Origin: Myrica gale
Taxonomy: Eukaryota > Streptophyta > Magnoliopsida > Fagales > Myricaceae
Direction: 5' to 3'
NCBI GenBank assembly: GCA_963930655.1
Contig: OZ005612.1
Span: 1,617,001 to 1,681,000 of the forward strand
Length of the DNA stretch: 64,000 nt
Below the pieces are notes generated by a model that saw only the letters and a list, made by a program, of their open reading frames with translations, did not search any database and had not been told where the DNA came from. Numbering within the stretch: position 1 is the first letter of the stretch; each line of letters starts with the position of its first letter. Made by a program: the position numbers and the translations under genes. Below, piece by piece: positions 23,053 to 35,009 of this stretch.

Positions 23053-23731
23053 AAATAATTGACTCATAAGTTATTAACAAAGGCACGAAATAATGTTAAA
23101 ATCTAGCCAAAATAATATAGGTACATATAAACAATAGAGCAATAATAATATTTTTTTTAGAAAAAAATAGAGCAATAATATTTTAAGTAGACAATAATAA
23201 TAAAATGAGTTTGTTTTTAGAAAAAAAGACAATAATAATTACTTGTAATAAAATTTAGAAATCTAACTTTGAATAGAAATTTTTTTGTGTTCAAAGCAAA
23301 AATTTTGTTGTATTCCAAGCATTGAATATTAATTTTGCTATTTTCTATATATATGTGATAAAATAATGAGAGAAAAAAATTTGAGAAGTCATTGAGAGAA
23401 AATATAAACAATAAAAGTGTAAATAGTGAGAGAGAAAGAATATAGGAATTTTAGAAAAGATATAGAGAGAAAGAAAAGTAGAGAATGCACGATCTAGAAA
23501 AAGAGAGAGAAAGAAAAATATTTAGAAAAGAGGGAGAGAGGGATTTTAGAAAAAATAGCGAGAGAAAAGTAAAAAAGACCATTAGTATTTTTTTCTAAAA
23601 TTGGAGGTCTCACTAATAAAGTAGTTATTTCTTCTCTGATGTTCTTTCTTCAAAAATTTTAGACGGGTCATTACAAAAAGGGATAAATACAAAATTGGTC
23701 CCTGTGCTATACGCAAAAATCGATTTAGTCT
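23053..23731. other. AT- and purine-rich spacer between the direct repeats
   Basis: Low-complexity DNA with runs of GAGAGAAAGAAAA type at 23400-23580. No coding frame, primer-binding site or polypurine tract can be defended here. Confidence 0.5.
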
Positions 23732-23888
23732 CTAATCTTTAAATTTTTATTATAATCAAAATGTTACAACGGATTTTAGAACCAGACATTCCTTTAACGA
23801 GTAAAAATCATCAATTATTAACAAAATAATCAGTACTAGAATGAAGAATCTTATGCGGCCGAATATAATCAAAAGTTTAAAATCTTTA
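23732..23888 (+). repeat. 156 bp direct repeat, copy 2, abutting the hAT transposase remnant
   Basis: Second copy of 22897-23052. It ends exactly where the transposase-like reading begins (about 23888), so the repeat border may coincide with an insertion or deletion breakpoint. Confidence 0.8.
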
Positions 23889-23890
23889 GT

Positions 23891-24996
23891 CCTCAAAGGC
23901 TTGCTAGGTTCAAGCAGGCCGCTGCAAATAGATTTATGTCTGAAAGCAATTTCTTGCAAATGGATGTACCAACTCAATGGAACTCAACTTATATCATGTT
24001 AGAAAGGGCTGAAAAATTTCGGGGGGTTTTTGAGGATATGTTGGAGGGAGATGAAAACTTAGTGATGTATTTGAATGAAGATGGTCAAGGGAGGAAGGGA
24101 TTGGGGACACCTTCATTTGAAGATTGGGAGCACATTAGACAGTTTGTGAAGTTTTTGAAAGTGTTCTATGAGGTCACCCTACGCATATCGGGTTCACAAT
24201 ATGTAACTTCAAATGCATTTTTTGAGGAGTTAGCAAGAATTAAGTTTCATTTGGAGACCTTTATTAATTGTTCTGATAACTTGCTTTGTGACATGGCTAA
24301 AAAGATGCAAAGCAAGTATGATAAATATTGGGGGGATTTGAGGAAGGTGAATAGACTTTTATTTGTAGCTGTGGTATTGGATCCTCGTTTTAAACTCATC
24401 ACTTTGGAGTATTGGGCTGTCAAAAATTTTGGGAAGGATAAGGGCATGGATTTCACTGTCATAGTGCGAGAAACTCTAGAAACAATGTTTGAGGAGTATA
24501 ATGGAGGTGTCATAACCCAATTAGCACAGACAAGTGAAAGTCAAAGTTCTGTAAGTATGGATGAAATGAATACTAATCATCAATTATGGGGAGGTCTTCC
24601 TACTTATCGACAACAACAAAACTTGCTAGATAGTAAGACTGTGGTGGAGAGATACTTGATTGAAGATTTGGAACCAAAGGTGCCAGGTTTTGATATTTTA
24701 TTGTGGTGGAAGGTGAATTCTCATAAGTTTCAAATTCTTTCTCATATGTGCACAGAATTGGTTGTGCACAGAATTGGTTGCATGTTGATCCTATACATGA
24801 GGAAGATGATGCCGAGGTGGATGGTGGAGATGATCCCTTGAGTTACATACTAGATATAGGTACACTTATTATTTTGTTAAAATATTTATTTTGTTAATTG
24901 ATTATTTGTTTCTCTTATATTTCTCTTATAATGGTTTTGTATTGTTTTTTTTTTTGTAAAGATGGAGAACTTCAGGATATAAGTTGGATAAGCTAA
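23891..24996 (+). pseudogene. Broken hAT (RICESLEEPER/DAYSLEEPER-type) transposase
   Basis: From 23891 the frame reads PQRLARFKQAAANRFM, then LQMDVPTQWNSTYIMLERA and VAVVLDPRFKLITLEYW, and later VERYLIEDLEPKVPGFDILLWWKVNSHKFQILSHM. This is the RNase-H-fold part of a plant BED-type hAT transposase. Three defects are visible. The N-terminal half, with the zinc finger, is absent. The conserved C-terminal dimerisation core that should follow LSHM is missing. An exact 16 bp tandem duplication (TGTGCACAGAATTGGT, about 24750-24781) shifts the frame. In the shifted frame the normal tail QNWLHVDPIHEEDD continues, crosses a short intron (24860-24961), and ends DGELQDISWIS. It cannot encode an active transposase. 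Confidence 0.88.
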
Positions 24997-25975
24997 ACAT
25001 TTTGTTATTGTGGGTATGTGTGTTAACTTTTTTTTTTGTTTCTCCATTTTGATGATTATGTTTATTTCGTTAGCTATTAACTAAATAATTTGCTACAGGA
25101 CTAGTTGAGGTAAGTGGTGAACATGAATCAGTATTTGCTGCAGGTACTGTGACTTTAGTCCTCTCTTGTAGCTTTTTTTTTTTTTTTGCTCCTTTCTGGG
25201 TACAAGCCCTTGGGCGTGTTATGCTGTAAAGTGTAATCTGTATGCTTAAAAAGCTTGCCTAGTGGATTGCGGGGATACAACTTTATTTATTTTTTCTTGG
25301 ATGGAATGATTGGATACAACTTTAATTTTTTTTCTCCTTTGATGGAATGATATACTTATTTTATCTGTATTCTCCGTCTTATGATACTGTATAACTGGAA
25401 AAAAAACACCCCATTTTCTGGCTCAAAATGCTTAAAGGCCGAAGCAAAATCTAGGCCTTTAACCTGTTAATAGAATTGGAATTTTGTTCCATTTCTGAAT
25501 GAAAATGGAATGAAATTTTCGGTTTCGGTAGATAACTCGGAACTAATGTATCCATTCCGGTACCCACCTTAGTCCATGGAGCTCAACTCTATATATCAAT
25601 CCAAACGGAAGCAAGTCCTCTTCTCGACGCGTCCTAATCTGCGTGTCAATAGGCTGTTAGAACCTTAATTGGGCCCAGAATCACTTAGAAATGATTATAA
25701 AGCCCATGTAATAATGGTGGAAATAATCGACGAAAAATCTCGGTAAAGTTCATCCATTTGGAGTGTTGTGGCTATTCGAATGAGCCAAAACATTTGTTCC
25801 ATTTCAATTTCCTTTTGATCTTATTCTATACACATGCGATGCACGAAGCAGTACTTTAATATTTTTTTACATATAATTAAAAAATCAAGCTCTTACTAGA
25901 CATTGAATTTGGTCTGATCATTTGGATCGTGTCACACCGAATAAGTAGGTTCATGTACGTGAGCGCTACCTGGCA
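24997..25975. other. Spacer without recognised gene
   Basis: T-rich tracts and an unremarkable mixed-composition stretch. It may contain the 3' remainder of the hAT element to the left, but no terminal repeat could be matched. Confidence 0.4.
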
Positions 25976-25983
25976 CCAAAGAG

Positions 25984-26187
25984 CAGGGACGAATCTACCC
26001 GGGGGGGGGGGGGGGGGGGGGGGCTGGCCCCCAAAGATTTTGATAAAAAAAAAAAATTTAACATTTTTTAAGTTATATTCGATTTTTTTTGAAGTTTTCT
26101 TATAATTGTATTCCGGCCCCGAAATTTTTTGTTTGCTTATAATTGTATTCCGGCCTCCTCGGAAAAAAATTTCTAGCTTCGCCCCTG
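25984..26187. mobile_element. hAT-type MITE, 204 bp, with long G tract
   Basis: The ends CAGGGACGAATCTA and, in reverse complement, CAGGGGCGAAGCTA form terminal inverted repeats. The flanking octamers CCAAAGAG (25976-25983) and CCAAATAG (26188-26195) match at 7 of 8, fitting a hAT insertion. Inside is a run of about 23 G residues, then GGCTGGCCCCCAAAG and an internal duplication of TATAATTGTATTCCGGCC. The GCTTCGCCCCTG end is typical of plant TTF/MYM-type hAT elements. The exact G-run length may be a sequencing or assembly uncertainty. Confidence 0.8.
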
Positions 26188-26195
26188 CCAAATAG

Positions 26196-27087
26196 GCAAA
26201 GATGTTTCTTTCCACTTCTTTAGTTAATGGGTAAAATTCAATATGTTCAAGTCATTTAGTGGAGCTTATTTGAATTGTGTTACTTTTAGTCTTGGAGAAT
26301 TACCAAGCATTCGCATGCGGGATTTCAAAACTATATTATTAAAAGTAAAAACCCAATTGGTTAAAAAATTTAAGATTTTTTTTAACCAGATTAAAACTTG
26401 AGATGTTTCATGGAAAATAAACTAGATAAAACGAATGCATTTAAAAATACATCACGAGGCACACTTACTCTAATCAATTTGCATATCAAAATTTTGACAA
26501 GAGTCGGGTGAAAATTTTGTTATAATTAAAAATATATTATCATGTTATTGACCAAAATTTTACCAACCACCACCAAAACTCAATTGTGTTTCAGTTCTCT
26601 GTCTCTCAACCCTATCGTCAGCAGTTTTTTTTTTTTTTTGACATCCTTCAAGATCTTCGACTATAAAGTAAGATCTTTGACAGCTTGTGAGTTTTGTCAG
26701 ACTTTGACAACAATTAAGAGCAGAGAGGACCTGAACCTTTTCTGATCCTTTCAAATCATTGTGTCTGTAGGTAAGAAATATTCCCTATCTCCTTGATCCC
26801 GATTCAGAATCAATCTTTTCTGATCCTTTCTGTGATTGTTGTCGATAAATTTGAGATTTTTTTCTCCATGGAATTTGATAGGTTCTCTTATTTCTTTTCT
26901 ATCGGGTGTTTTAGTTAGGTACTTTGATAGGTTCTCTTATTTCTTTTCTATCGGGTGTTTGTGTGGTTGGTGGGTGTTTTAGTTAGGTACTTTAGATCTG
27001 TCCCACGTTTATATTGTTCGGTTTTGGGTTTGTAAACGTCAATGGGTTCTCAAGTTTTTGTGTTTGCGTGGCTGGTGTCAGTGAAAA
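26196..27087 (+). promoter_or_regulatory. Promoter, leader and 5'UTR intron of the cytochrome b5 gene
   Basis: A leader exon (start not determined, perhaps near 26550) seems to end at 26770 (CTGTAG|GTAAGAA). The intron would run to 27081 (GTGTCAG), 6 bases before the ATG. Within it, a block GATAGGTTCTCTTATTTC..TATCGGGTGTTT is tandemly duplicated (about 26878-26926 and 26927-26994). Leader introns that often raise expression are common in plant housekeeping genes; that effect is inferred. Confidence 0.6.
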
Positions 27088-27832
27088 ATGGCTTCAGATT
27101 CAAAGGTTCACCCTTTCGAAGAAGTGGCAAAGCACAACAAGACCAAAGATTGTTGGTTAATTATTTCTGGGAAGGTCAGATCTTTATTGGTTTTTGTTTT
27201 GTTTTGATTTTCCCCTCAATATAGAAGATCTATTTTCTGGATTGATCTAATAGATATCTGTTTGATTGTTGAGACATCTGAGAAAATTGAAAGAAAGCAG
27301 AATTCTGATTGCTTCTGGTAGTTCGAAAATATTTTTAAAAAAAAATCGACAAATTGACTTATCAGGTTCTTTATTTTGCTGTGTTACATATTTTATTGTA
27401 AAGTCATTGACACCCAATTTTAGGTTTATGACGTAACACCGTTCATGGAGGAGCATCCTGGAGGTGATGAAGTCCTTTTGTCTGCAACAGGTATGGCTAC
27501 TCTGTTAATTGTTACAGAAGATAATGACCATTTTACTTGATGAACACCGTGTTAAAGATTATTTTTGTTCGAATATTGCAGGGAAGGATGCAACAAATGA
27601 TTTCGAAGATGTGGGGCACAGTGATTCTGCTAGAGAACTGATGGAGAAATACTACATTGGCAAGATTGATGCATCCACAGTGCCGCAAAAAAGGACTTAC
27701 ATTCCGCCCCTGCAAGCTTCTCACTCTCCTGACAAGAGCCCTGACTTCGTTATCAAGATCTTACAGTTTCTGCTTCCCCTCTTGATCTTGGGTTTAGCCT
27801 TTGCTGTCCGACACTTTACCAAGAAAGAGTAG
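27088..27832 (+). CDS. Cytochrome b5, tail-anchored (CB5-E-like)
   Basis: Microsomal cytochrome b5 is an ER haem protein passing electrons to desaturases, hydroxylases and P450s. The exons 27088-27174, 27424-27490 and 27582-27832 join to 405 nt, or 134 residues, the usual plant length. Haem-binding motifs are HPGGDEV (axial His 40) and the second axial His 64 in DVGHSDSARELM. Residues 108-129 (VIKILQFLLPLLILGLAFAV) form the C-terminal membrane anchor, followed by the short basic tail RHFTKKE that suits ER insertion. All junctions are GT/AG with consistent phases. From memory, Arabidopsis CB5-E (At5g53560) sits between the MSP1-like and TBC genes, the same order as here. Complete and undamaged. 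Confidence 0.95.
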
Positions 27833-29384
27833 TTAGTCCATTACTAGTTGCAATATGCCCTTTTGTGGGTTAGGCATTTTACATTGGAACAATTAAAAGT
27901 GACTGTTGCTTTTCGTATTTTAGCTTCTCTGTGATGTTTGTACGTGTCAGAATTGAGCACTAGTCCCTCCATCCCGATATGTCAATGATGTGTGAACTGA
28001 ACTCTCATTAGTTTTCCTGAACGATAAGCAAGATGGCTGTTTTCAATCGTTGGGCAATTCTAGTAGCAATTACTGTCTGTAATTGAATTCAAGGTTGACT
28101 GTCCCATAGGGAGGGGGTGTTCATGAGTTTATTATTGGAGGGAAATAAATGTTGCTTCCATTTTGTCGTGAGTGTCTCAGTATCTTAGTACTGGTATCTT
28201 CCTCTTGGCTCTCTGGTAGGGCCCTGAATGCATGCAATGATGCAGTGTGATAACTATTCCGATACTAAATGATTGTAGAACTGGTCTGTTATCATGTGGG
28301 CATACGAATTGTTCCAGCCTCGTGGCATTTGCATGTCTTGGTTTTTGTCTCCTATGGCCTATGAAGATAGTCAATCCGGGTACAGAGTAAAAGAAATAGC
28401 TCGTATTGTTTTGTTGCCGATTGCATTATACGATAGGTTGTCAAGAAAAAGGGGAAAAGGAAGAATAACGCACACCGTTCATGTGTAGCCAGAAGCCGCA
28501 CGCCATGGTGGTGGTGTAATAATGGCCCGCGATCACTCGTCAAACAGAAAGAATTGCGTGAAGGAATGGAAGAAGAAAGGCGAAACAACTAGCAAATAGG
28601 ATCAACAGCATTCTCCACCATTTTGGGGCATGTTCTTTAGCTTCAAGAAACTGAAGAACTTGTTATTCATCGTCCATTGATCACAGGCTCACAGCAAATT
28701 GTTTTAGAGATAACTTTGTGGACTCCACCGTTCCCATCACGTTGAACGTGAACATTTGTTAACTATTTTGGTGGGTGTTCTTGGACATCTCAACTCTAAA
28801 AGCTAGTTCGAAAGGTGAAATTTTCCCTTACGCTTATACACTGACCACCAGCCCCTTTCACGACCGATGTGGAACTAACTCTAACAATCTCTCCCTCACA
28901 CATCGGCCCTGGGTTAGGAGGAGACAACCAATTTGTCTCAGGGATTGTTAGGTCCAAAACTTGTTGATAAACTTAGACTTTGATACAAGTGTTGAGTGAT
29001 CTTAAGCTTTTTCAACTCAAAAAACTAGTTCAAGAGATAAAACAACTTTCTTTTACACTTTATAAACTGAACATTAATCCCTTTCACAGGTAATACGAGA
29101 CTAATAAACATGTGTTTCCCCAATATCTCAAGTATCAATGTTCTGGCGACTGATGCTTCGGTAGGTGTAGGTGAAGACGCGGATGCAAACTTTGCCACGC
29201 ATCAACCCTACCTGTCGACGGCTTCTGGCTCCACATGTACTACAAGAGTCCAAGACACAAAAATAGGACCATGACCATGCTTATAGCCTTCCGACGTCAG
29301 CGCCTATCGGGCTGCATATCTTGACCAGGACGAGCGCGATAGGTACGGGATGTACACTGCATTCACTCTTTATTCAGAGCGTGT
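27833..29384. other. Cytochrome b5 3' region and intergenic DNA
   Basis: 27833 to about 28000 is the likely 3' UTR. At 28785-28875 and 28990-29095 two diverged direct copies of a block (CAACTC..AAAACTAGTTC..., CCCTTTCAC...) occur, with CACATCGG between. This may be the scar of an old LTR element, but no boundaries could be set. No gene is supported. Confidence 0.4.
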
Positions 29385-29560
29385 TCGGTTAGGAAGTTTT
29401 TTTTAAAATTTTGTGTTTTGAAAATTTTTAGATGGTGTTAATTTTATTAGTATTCGTATTTTAGTTATTTTTATGTAGTATTAAAAATGATGTTTGGTTG
29501 TAAAATTTTTTGTATTCTGAAAATTCAAAAAAATCCTGATAATTTTGTTTAAACGAAGAT
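29385..29560 (+). repeat. AT-rich MITE-like repeat, copy 3 (diverged)
   Basis: It carries the same ordered blocks as 5886-6060 and 6551-6728: TTTTGTGTTTTGAAAATTTTTAG, GTGTTAATTTTATTAGTATTCGTATT, TAGTTATTTTTATG and TTGTATTCTGAAAATTC. It starts near GTGTTCGGTTAGG. More substituted than the other two, so probably older. Confidence 0.55.
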
Positions 29561-29985
29561 CCTCTTAGAAAAAGTCATAATCGCATTAAAGTTCTGTGTA
29601 TCAAAAAATTATAAATAAACTGTCAAGATAAGAAAAACTACAAATAACTCCCAACTATTCTATTAAAAACAGACTTTTCTGTACATATAAGTCTATAAGA
29701 TGTTAATAAACTATTGATCTCATGAAGTTATTTATTATTAACTTTTATATCGAGGATTTCTTTATAATTTTTCAATACTAACCAGAATTTATATATTAAA
29801 AAAAAGTGGAGAATTCAATATGCTTTTCATTACAATAATCTCGTTCCTTGGATGCCTCAAATTGATACGAAAAGTAAAGGAATATTCCTTTCATGCTAAC
29901 AGCTAAACATTGGCCCGAGAGGCGCCACCCTTTGGGCAGGGATTGATCCGGAAATCGTATCATTGCAGCTCTATAAACCGTTTTA

Positions 29986-30297
29986 GGTTTTCCACCGCCC
30001 ACAGGATCTTAAGTCTAACCACTAAGCAGTGGTTATCATACGAAGGCATAACAAAGAAAAAGATGGCCACTGGGTTGATAAAACCCTTCCAACAACTATC
30101 TTTAAAAAATAAAATAACCAGAAGATTTAACGAGCACGTCTTCGGTTTTCCACCGCCCACAGGGATCTTAAGTCACAAACTAAGCAGTGTTTTCATACGA
30201 AGGCATAACAAAGAAAGAGATGGCCACTGGGTTGATAAAACCCTTCCAACAACTATCTTTAAAAAATAAAATAACCAGAAGATTTAACAAGCAAGGT
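29986..30297 (+). repeat. 158 bp tandem duplication
   Basis: Two adjacent units (29986-30143 and 30144-30297) start GGTTTTCCACCGCCCACAGG and end AGAAGATTTAACGAGC or AACAAGC. They differ only by a few substitutions and small indels, so the duplication is fairly recent. Short frames across it are by-products. It lies about 0.4 kb 3' of the TBC gene. Confidence 0.85.
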
Positions 30298-30727
30298 GGC
30301 ATGTTTTGCACAATGCACTACCTGCAACACCAGAGCATATAGTCCCCAATTCCAAGACAGTTAATGAGAATATAAATAAGGGATCATATTTATATTCCTC
30401 ATTAAATAGTGTAAATATTAATTGACAATCCGCCGACCCTGGCCTACCTGCTGTGATTCTTCTCTTAGGAGGGCTTCTCTTAGGAGGGCTGTCGTTGCAG
30501 AAAAAAGGTAAAAGAGAAGTGCTGCATACAATGTAATAGTTCAAATGACTGAGCCTCGAAAGTGAGCAGAAGCAGAATAAGCAAATATGACGTCCCCTTT
30601 TGGGCCACGTCTAGCACATCAGCCGCTTGTTTCATGCAGTGCCTAAAAATCTTTATAATGCTTTAAAGAACCAAGTCGCTAGAGGGAACTGCAGCCATAT
30701 AAAATTATGACAAAACTGTGGGAGCCA

Positions 30728-33700
30728 TTAAAGGGATGTCTCAATCTTGTCATGGAGGGTCACCACCAAGTCGTGAGCATCATCCAGGAGCTTCCAAACA
30801 TCAAGATGCCCAGCCATGCTATTACACTCCCTTAGAATCTCGTCCATGCTGCTATACTTCTGAATAATCAATTTCCTCCTTTGCAACACAGAAGCTGCAA
30901 CTGCATAGAGTAACAGATTGTCTGTGGGTGGAGCTTGCTGCCTTATCCGGCCCCATGCAGACTTACTAATCCCAGCCCTAATGGCAGCCTGGTCAGCCCA
31001 CATTACCTCCCAGAGGCAAATTGTCTGTTCAAATGTTAATTCCCTCCTAAATAGTACCACCACCATCCGATAAACAAAAAAGCAATCCTCAGCCTGGAGC
31101 TTCTCCAAGTGCCTATAAAGGTGGGAGTCCTTTGACTTGATAATTTTTGAAACAATGCTGAGTTGCCTTCGGATTCCCACTTCATCAAGTCTAAAATTAT
31201 GCCGAGCCTTCCTCATGAAACCCACAAAACACCAGAATGCCTCATGATCCTCCGTAATAACAGTAATTATTGGAGAAAGAATATCACTCATGCCCTGACA
31301 GTAGCCAATTTCAGGGTCATAAAGTGCATACGCTTCAAGAATGGCAACCAATCGAGAAGCATGGAAGATCCTACAGGGTTCAAGGTGATCATAATCCTTC
31401 AATCCCACAGCCTCGGCAGAACGTCGTGCCCTAGCCTCCAAAACAGTGGCTTGAGATGGGGAGTATGGTATCCATTCTGCATTGGCACGTACAGCATCAA
31501 GGCGGATGATTCGCTGCCAGGAGGCAAAATCTTCATCACTGTGAAATTTTGATGAGACTTCTGTCCTTGAGGGAGAAGAATCCTCCTTGCAAGCCATGTC
31601 AGTATCACTCTCTTCCATTGCCGGGAAAGTCTGACTGATTTCTTGTTCTTCAGAGGAGTCTGAGTCAGATGAGTCAGTGTCTAAGGTAGACGCATCAGCA
31701 TTTGTGATTCGTCTTCCACTATCACTTTCCAACAATGCACCAGAATGGTTGTCGGAGTATTCAATCTCTGGGCTCCTTTCCCCGCTAGAAAGGGATTCCC
31801 TGGCACTAACCACTTCTTCAGAGCTAGGAGAATCTGCATCTTGAGCGAGACACTCGCTGTAGCCATCACAGCTGATTCTACTAGCCTCATTAAAACTAAA
31901 GCCCTCTTTGCCACGTTTTTGAAGTCGCCGGCATTGTCTGCGAAGTTTTTCATATTCCTTTCTGCATCCAAAGATCAGCACAGAATCATTATGAATACTA
32001 GAAGCTAAGGAGAAGAAAAATAGCTAAATATGCATAACACCCCCACTGAAATTATCCATGGTGAATAAAACTGGGCGGAATTAATAAATCAAACCTTTAG
32101 ACCAAAGTCCATATGCATACCTTTTCTGGGTTTTTATATCATCTCTTTCTTCTTTTGAACTGTTCAAATCATATCTGTTGAGAAAAGAAACTCAATCAGC
32201 ACTCGGAGGTGTGATACCTCCCTAAGACACAAAGGCAACACATGCATGAATAATAATGAATCAGCTTAACACATCTGAACATATGCACCACAAAGTGGAA
32301 GAAGATGCTCAAATGATGATAAGTGACATAATATAGTGAAAATGACACAATGATCTAGGAAACAAGTTGTATAAGCCCACGATTCAGAACTTCAAATGCT
32401 GTTGTGAAAGGCATTAGCATAAGGCTGGGGTAGGAAAAAAGCAGCAGTGATTGAGATAAGATTTTATAAACTAGTTAGTGAACTTTTAATCAACAGAAAA
32501 GCACTTTGTAGTGGCGCTACAGATGGTGCTGATGCGTTCAAATGCATAATAGGACAACGACTTGCTTCAAGTGTACATTGAAGCCAAGTTTAATGCAAGG
32601 AATGCTGTGAACAGTGGCGTTGCTACAGTACCACATGTACAATAGTGTGAACAGTTATTTGTATTTTCTTCTGTATCAATTTGAGAAGACGATTCTAAAG
32701 TTTTAAGATATTCACTTTATCAATGGTAGATACACAGCTTTCAATCTTAAGCCATGGATCGAGCATCCAAAAACCAAGGACTGACTTTAACTGATTGACA
32801 CATTGCTATAATTACCGAAAAACTACTATTTAGCCTCCAGTTAAGGTAACCAATTGCTTTAGACAAGAAACCACAAACAATCTGAAAACCCAAGTAAGCC
32901 CCAAAAAAACCAACCAAGCGGCTTGGGAAAATGGAAAGGAGTAAAGTGTTTTTAGTCTCCAAAGTAGTTCTGCCAGCTTTGGTAGATTTCCACGTTATAT
33001 AAAAAAATAGTTCTGCCAACCTAATTGCACCAAATCAAGCACCGCCAGGGAAATGAAAAAAAACAACTGCTAAAAGGATAGCTGCAGATGACAAGGGGCA
33101 ATAATGATTGAGCAGGATGATAGCAGATAGAGTCGTACAGATTCCTACAGCAGCATGCACAAGGAAAGTTGGATATTTATACATCAGCCAACCAATTAGT
33201 CATTAGACTTGAGGAGGAAAAGGAACTCCAAAATCTCCCCAAGGATATGCCAGGAATCAAAGGTCAAAGTCGTCCTAGGAAAAATAGATTTGTGGATGTT
33301 TATTTATCAAATGAGATAACAAGGCCTGTCACACCCATACAGGAGAGTAAATAAAAGTTGTACTCTATTTCTTCTTTGCATGCACAAGCTCTCACACACA
33401 CAGGCCCAAAAGAAAAGGGGGAGGGGGAGAGAGAGAGAGAGGGGTAGAGCATGCTTACACTCCTAGGAGGAAAGGCCAAACCTCTGTCCTAATGCTTGGA
33501 TCAACACCCTGCATCATGAATTTGCAAGATGAATAATCAGCAATAGTGACACAAACATTAAAGGTCAGAAATTCCACATTCGTGAGAGCAAAGATATAAA
33601 ATAGAAGAGAAGAATGGTAACTCACTCCACTGCGAACTTTTTTCAAAAACTTAACTCCGCCATCACGGAGCTTCCCCTCTGGTGTAAACAAACTTTTCCA

Positions 33701-34245
33701 TTGCTGAGGTGAAAGGGCATGTTTTCTTTTCCTGCGCGACCACGGTGACTTGAGACGACTTCTGAAAGTGAAAGAATGACAAAAATTAATTATCATTGAT
33801 ACAAAAACAAAGAGTATCCAAAAATCTCACAAACTTTACAGGAGATATATGAATGAAAGCATCATGCAAGAATAAAGAAGAAGGCTTGTCAAAGCATACA
33901 ACTTTCAGGTTGAATTCCTTGCAAAACCTTTTGCAGTGAGTGAGCCATCGGCAAAATCAGATACTTTCAATACATGAAAGGCAAAGCGTTTGTGTTATGC
34001 AACAAAGAAATACAAGTGTTAGCTTATCCTTCAAGCACTTCGTTGTAGTTCTAATTAAGCCCCCAACCAAAAAACAAACGACATGATCATATACAATTTG
34101 GTCACCACTCTTTTGCATTATATTGTCAAACTCATAAAACTTTCAATTCCAAATATCGGAATAGGCTACATCAGCACAATTCCACCAATTACAGTTTAGC
34201 CAATCAATGTTTAATACTAAAAAGAGAAACCGAGAGTGAATGAGG

Positions 34246-34300
<55 letters not shown>

Positions 34301-35009
34301 GGATGCATGAGTCCGGATGAGCTAAAGCAATCAACTTCGCAGCTGGATTTTTTCTTAAAAACACATTAGATACATGGTATTACCAGGCATGAGAACCAAT
34401 GTTGCATAGAGATCATGATAAATGTTCGTCCATTCATTCCCAAACTCTTCGACTCTTATACTCAGAAACTAGTTTTATAAGCTTCTGCATCGTGTCAAAC
34501 CGGAAGCACCAATAAAAAGAAAAAGAACCACCGACAAACAAAGTAAGACAGTGAATTGGGAAATAAACCAACCGAACGTAAGCAAACACAAGCTTAAACA
34601 GGACGAAAGACGACGCAACTAAGTGACCTAGAAGACCAATTGACCCTAAAAGAAAACCCCGGCTAAACCAAGTAAATTGAGCTAACGCTTGCTACTGGAA
34701 ATACGATTTGGAGCACTCCGGAATCGGGATCTGGATCGAATCAGCGAACTTACAGAAATATGAGCGCAACTAAAGAAATTACAGAAACTAAGAGCTTAAA
34801 AGAGACAGCGAGAGATAGAGTTAAAGAAGAAGCTATAGAGAGAGGAAGAAAGGGACTCACCGATCAGAGGAAGAACAAGAAGCTGGTGAGGAAGAAGCAA
34901 CAATGAATAGAACCGAACGCAAGTGAATCCACGACGACGAAGGAGAGGAATTGGAGATCGAATTCGAAGACGACGACGACGAAGTGTGACTTCGTCTTAG
35001 AGCTTTCAT
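30728..35009 (-). CDS. TBC-domain Rab GTPase-activating protein (GYP-like)
   Basis: TBC proteins switch off Rab GTPases in vesicle traffic. Five exons join in phase: 35009-34861, 33761-33626, 33508-33459, 32174-32121 and 31961-30728. The total is 1623 nt, or 540 residues. The N-terminus is Ser-rich (MKALRRSHTS, then a Ser run) and followed by SRLKSPWSRRKRKHALSPQQ. The TBC domain opens with GVDPSIRTEVWPFLLGVYDL. It is split by an acidic, Ser/Asp/Glu-rich insert of about 110 residues (SSEEVVSARESLSSGE, LDTDSSDSDSSEEQE). It resumes with both catalytic motifs: IRLDAVR (arginine finger, IxxDxxR) and YCQ in GYCQGMSDI. The C-terminus is FRRELTFEQTICLWEVMWAD to KIETSL. Family usage suggests a plant GYP7/TBC1D15-type GAP; the Rab target is unknown. 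It resembles Arabidopsis At5g53570, from memory. Confidence 0.94.
34249..34297. repeat. (AG)n microsatellite in TBC intron 1
   Basis: About 24 uninterrupted AG dinucleotides inside the intron between exons 1 and 2 of the TBC gene. A shorter GA tract is at 33428-33441 just downstream of exon 3. Confidence 0.95.

Noticed and set aside
22897-23888. LTR retrotransposon bounded by the 156 bp repeats
   Set aside because: No primer-binding site, no polypurine tract, no target duplication, and the repeat ends are not TG..CA.
28785-29110. Possible solo LTR or old LTR pair
   Set aside because: Two diverged similar blocks exist, but no TG..CA ends, primer site or target duplication could be found.
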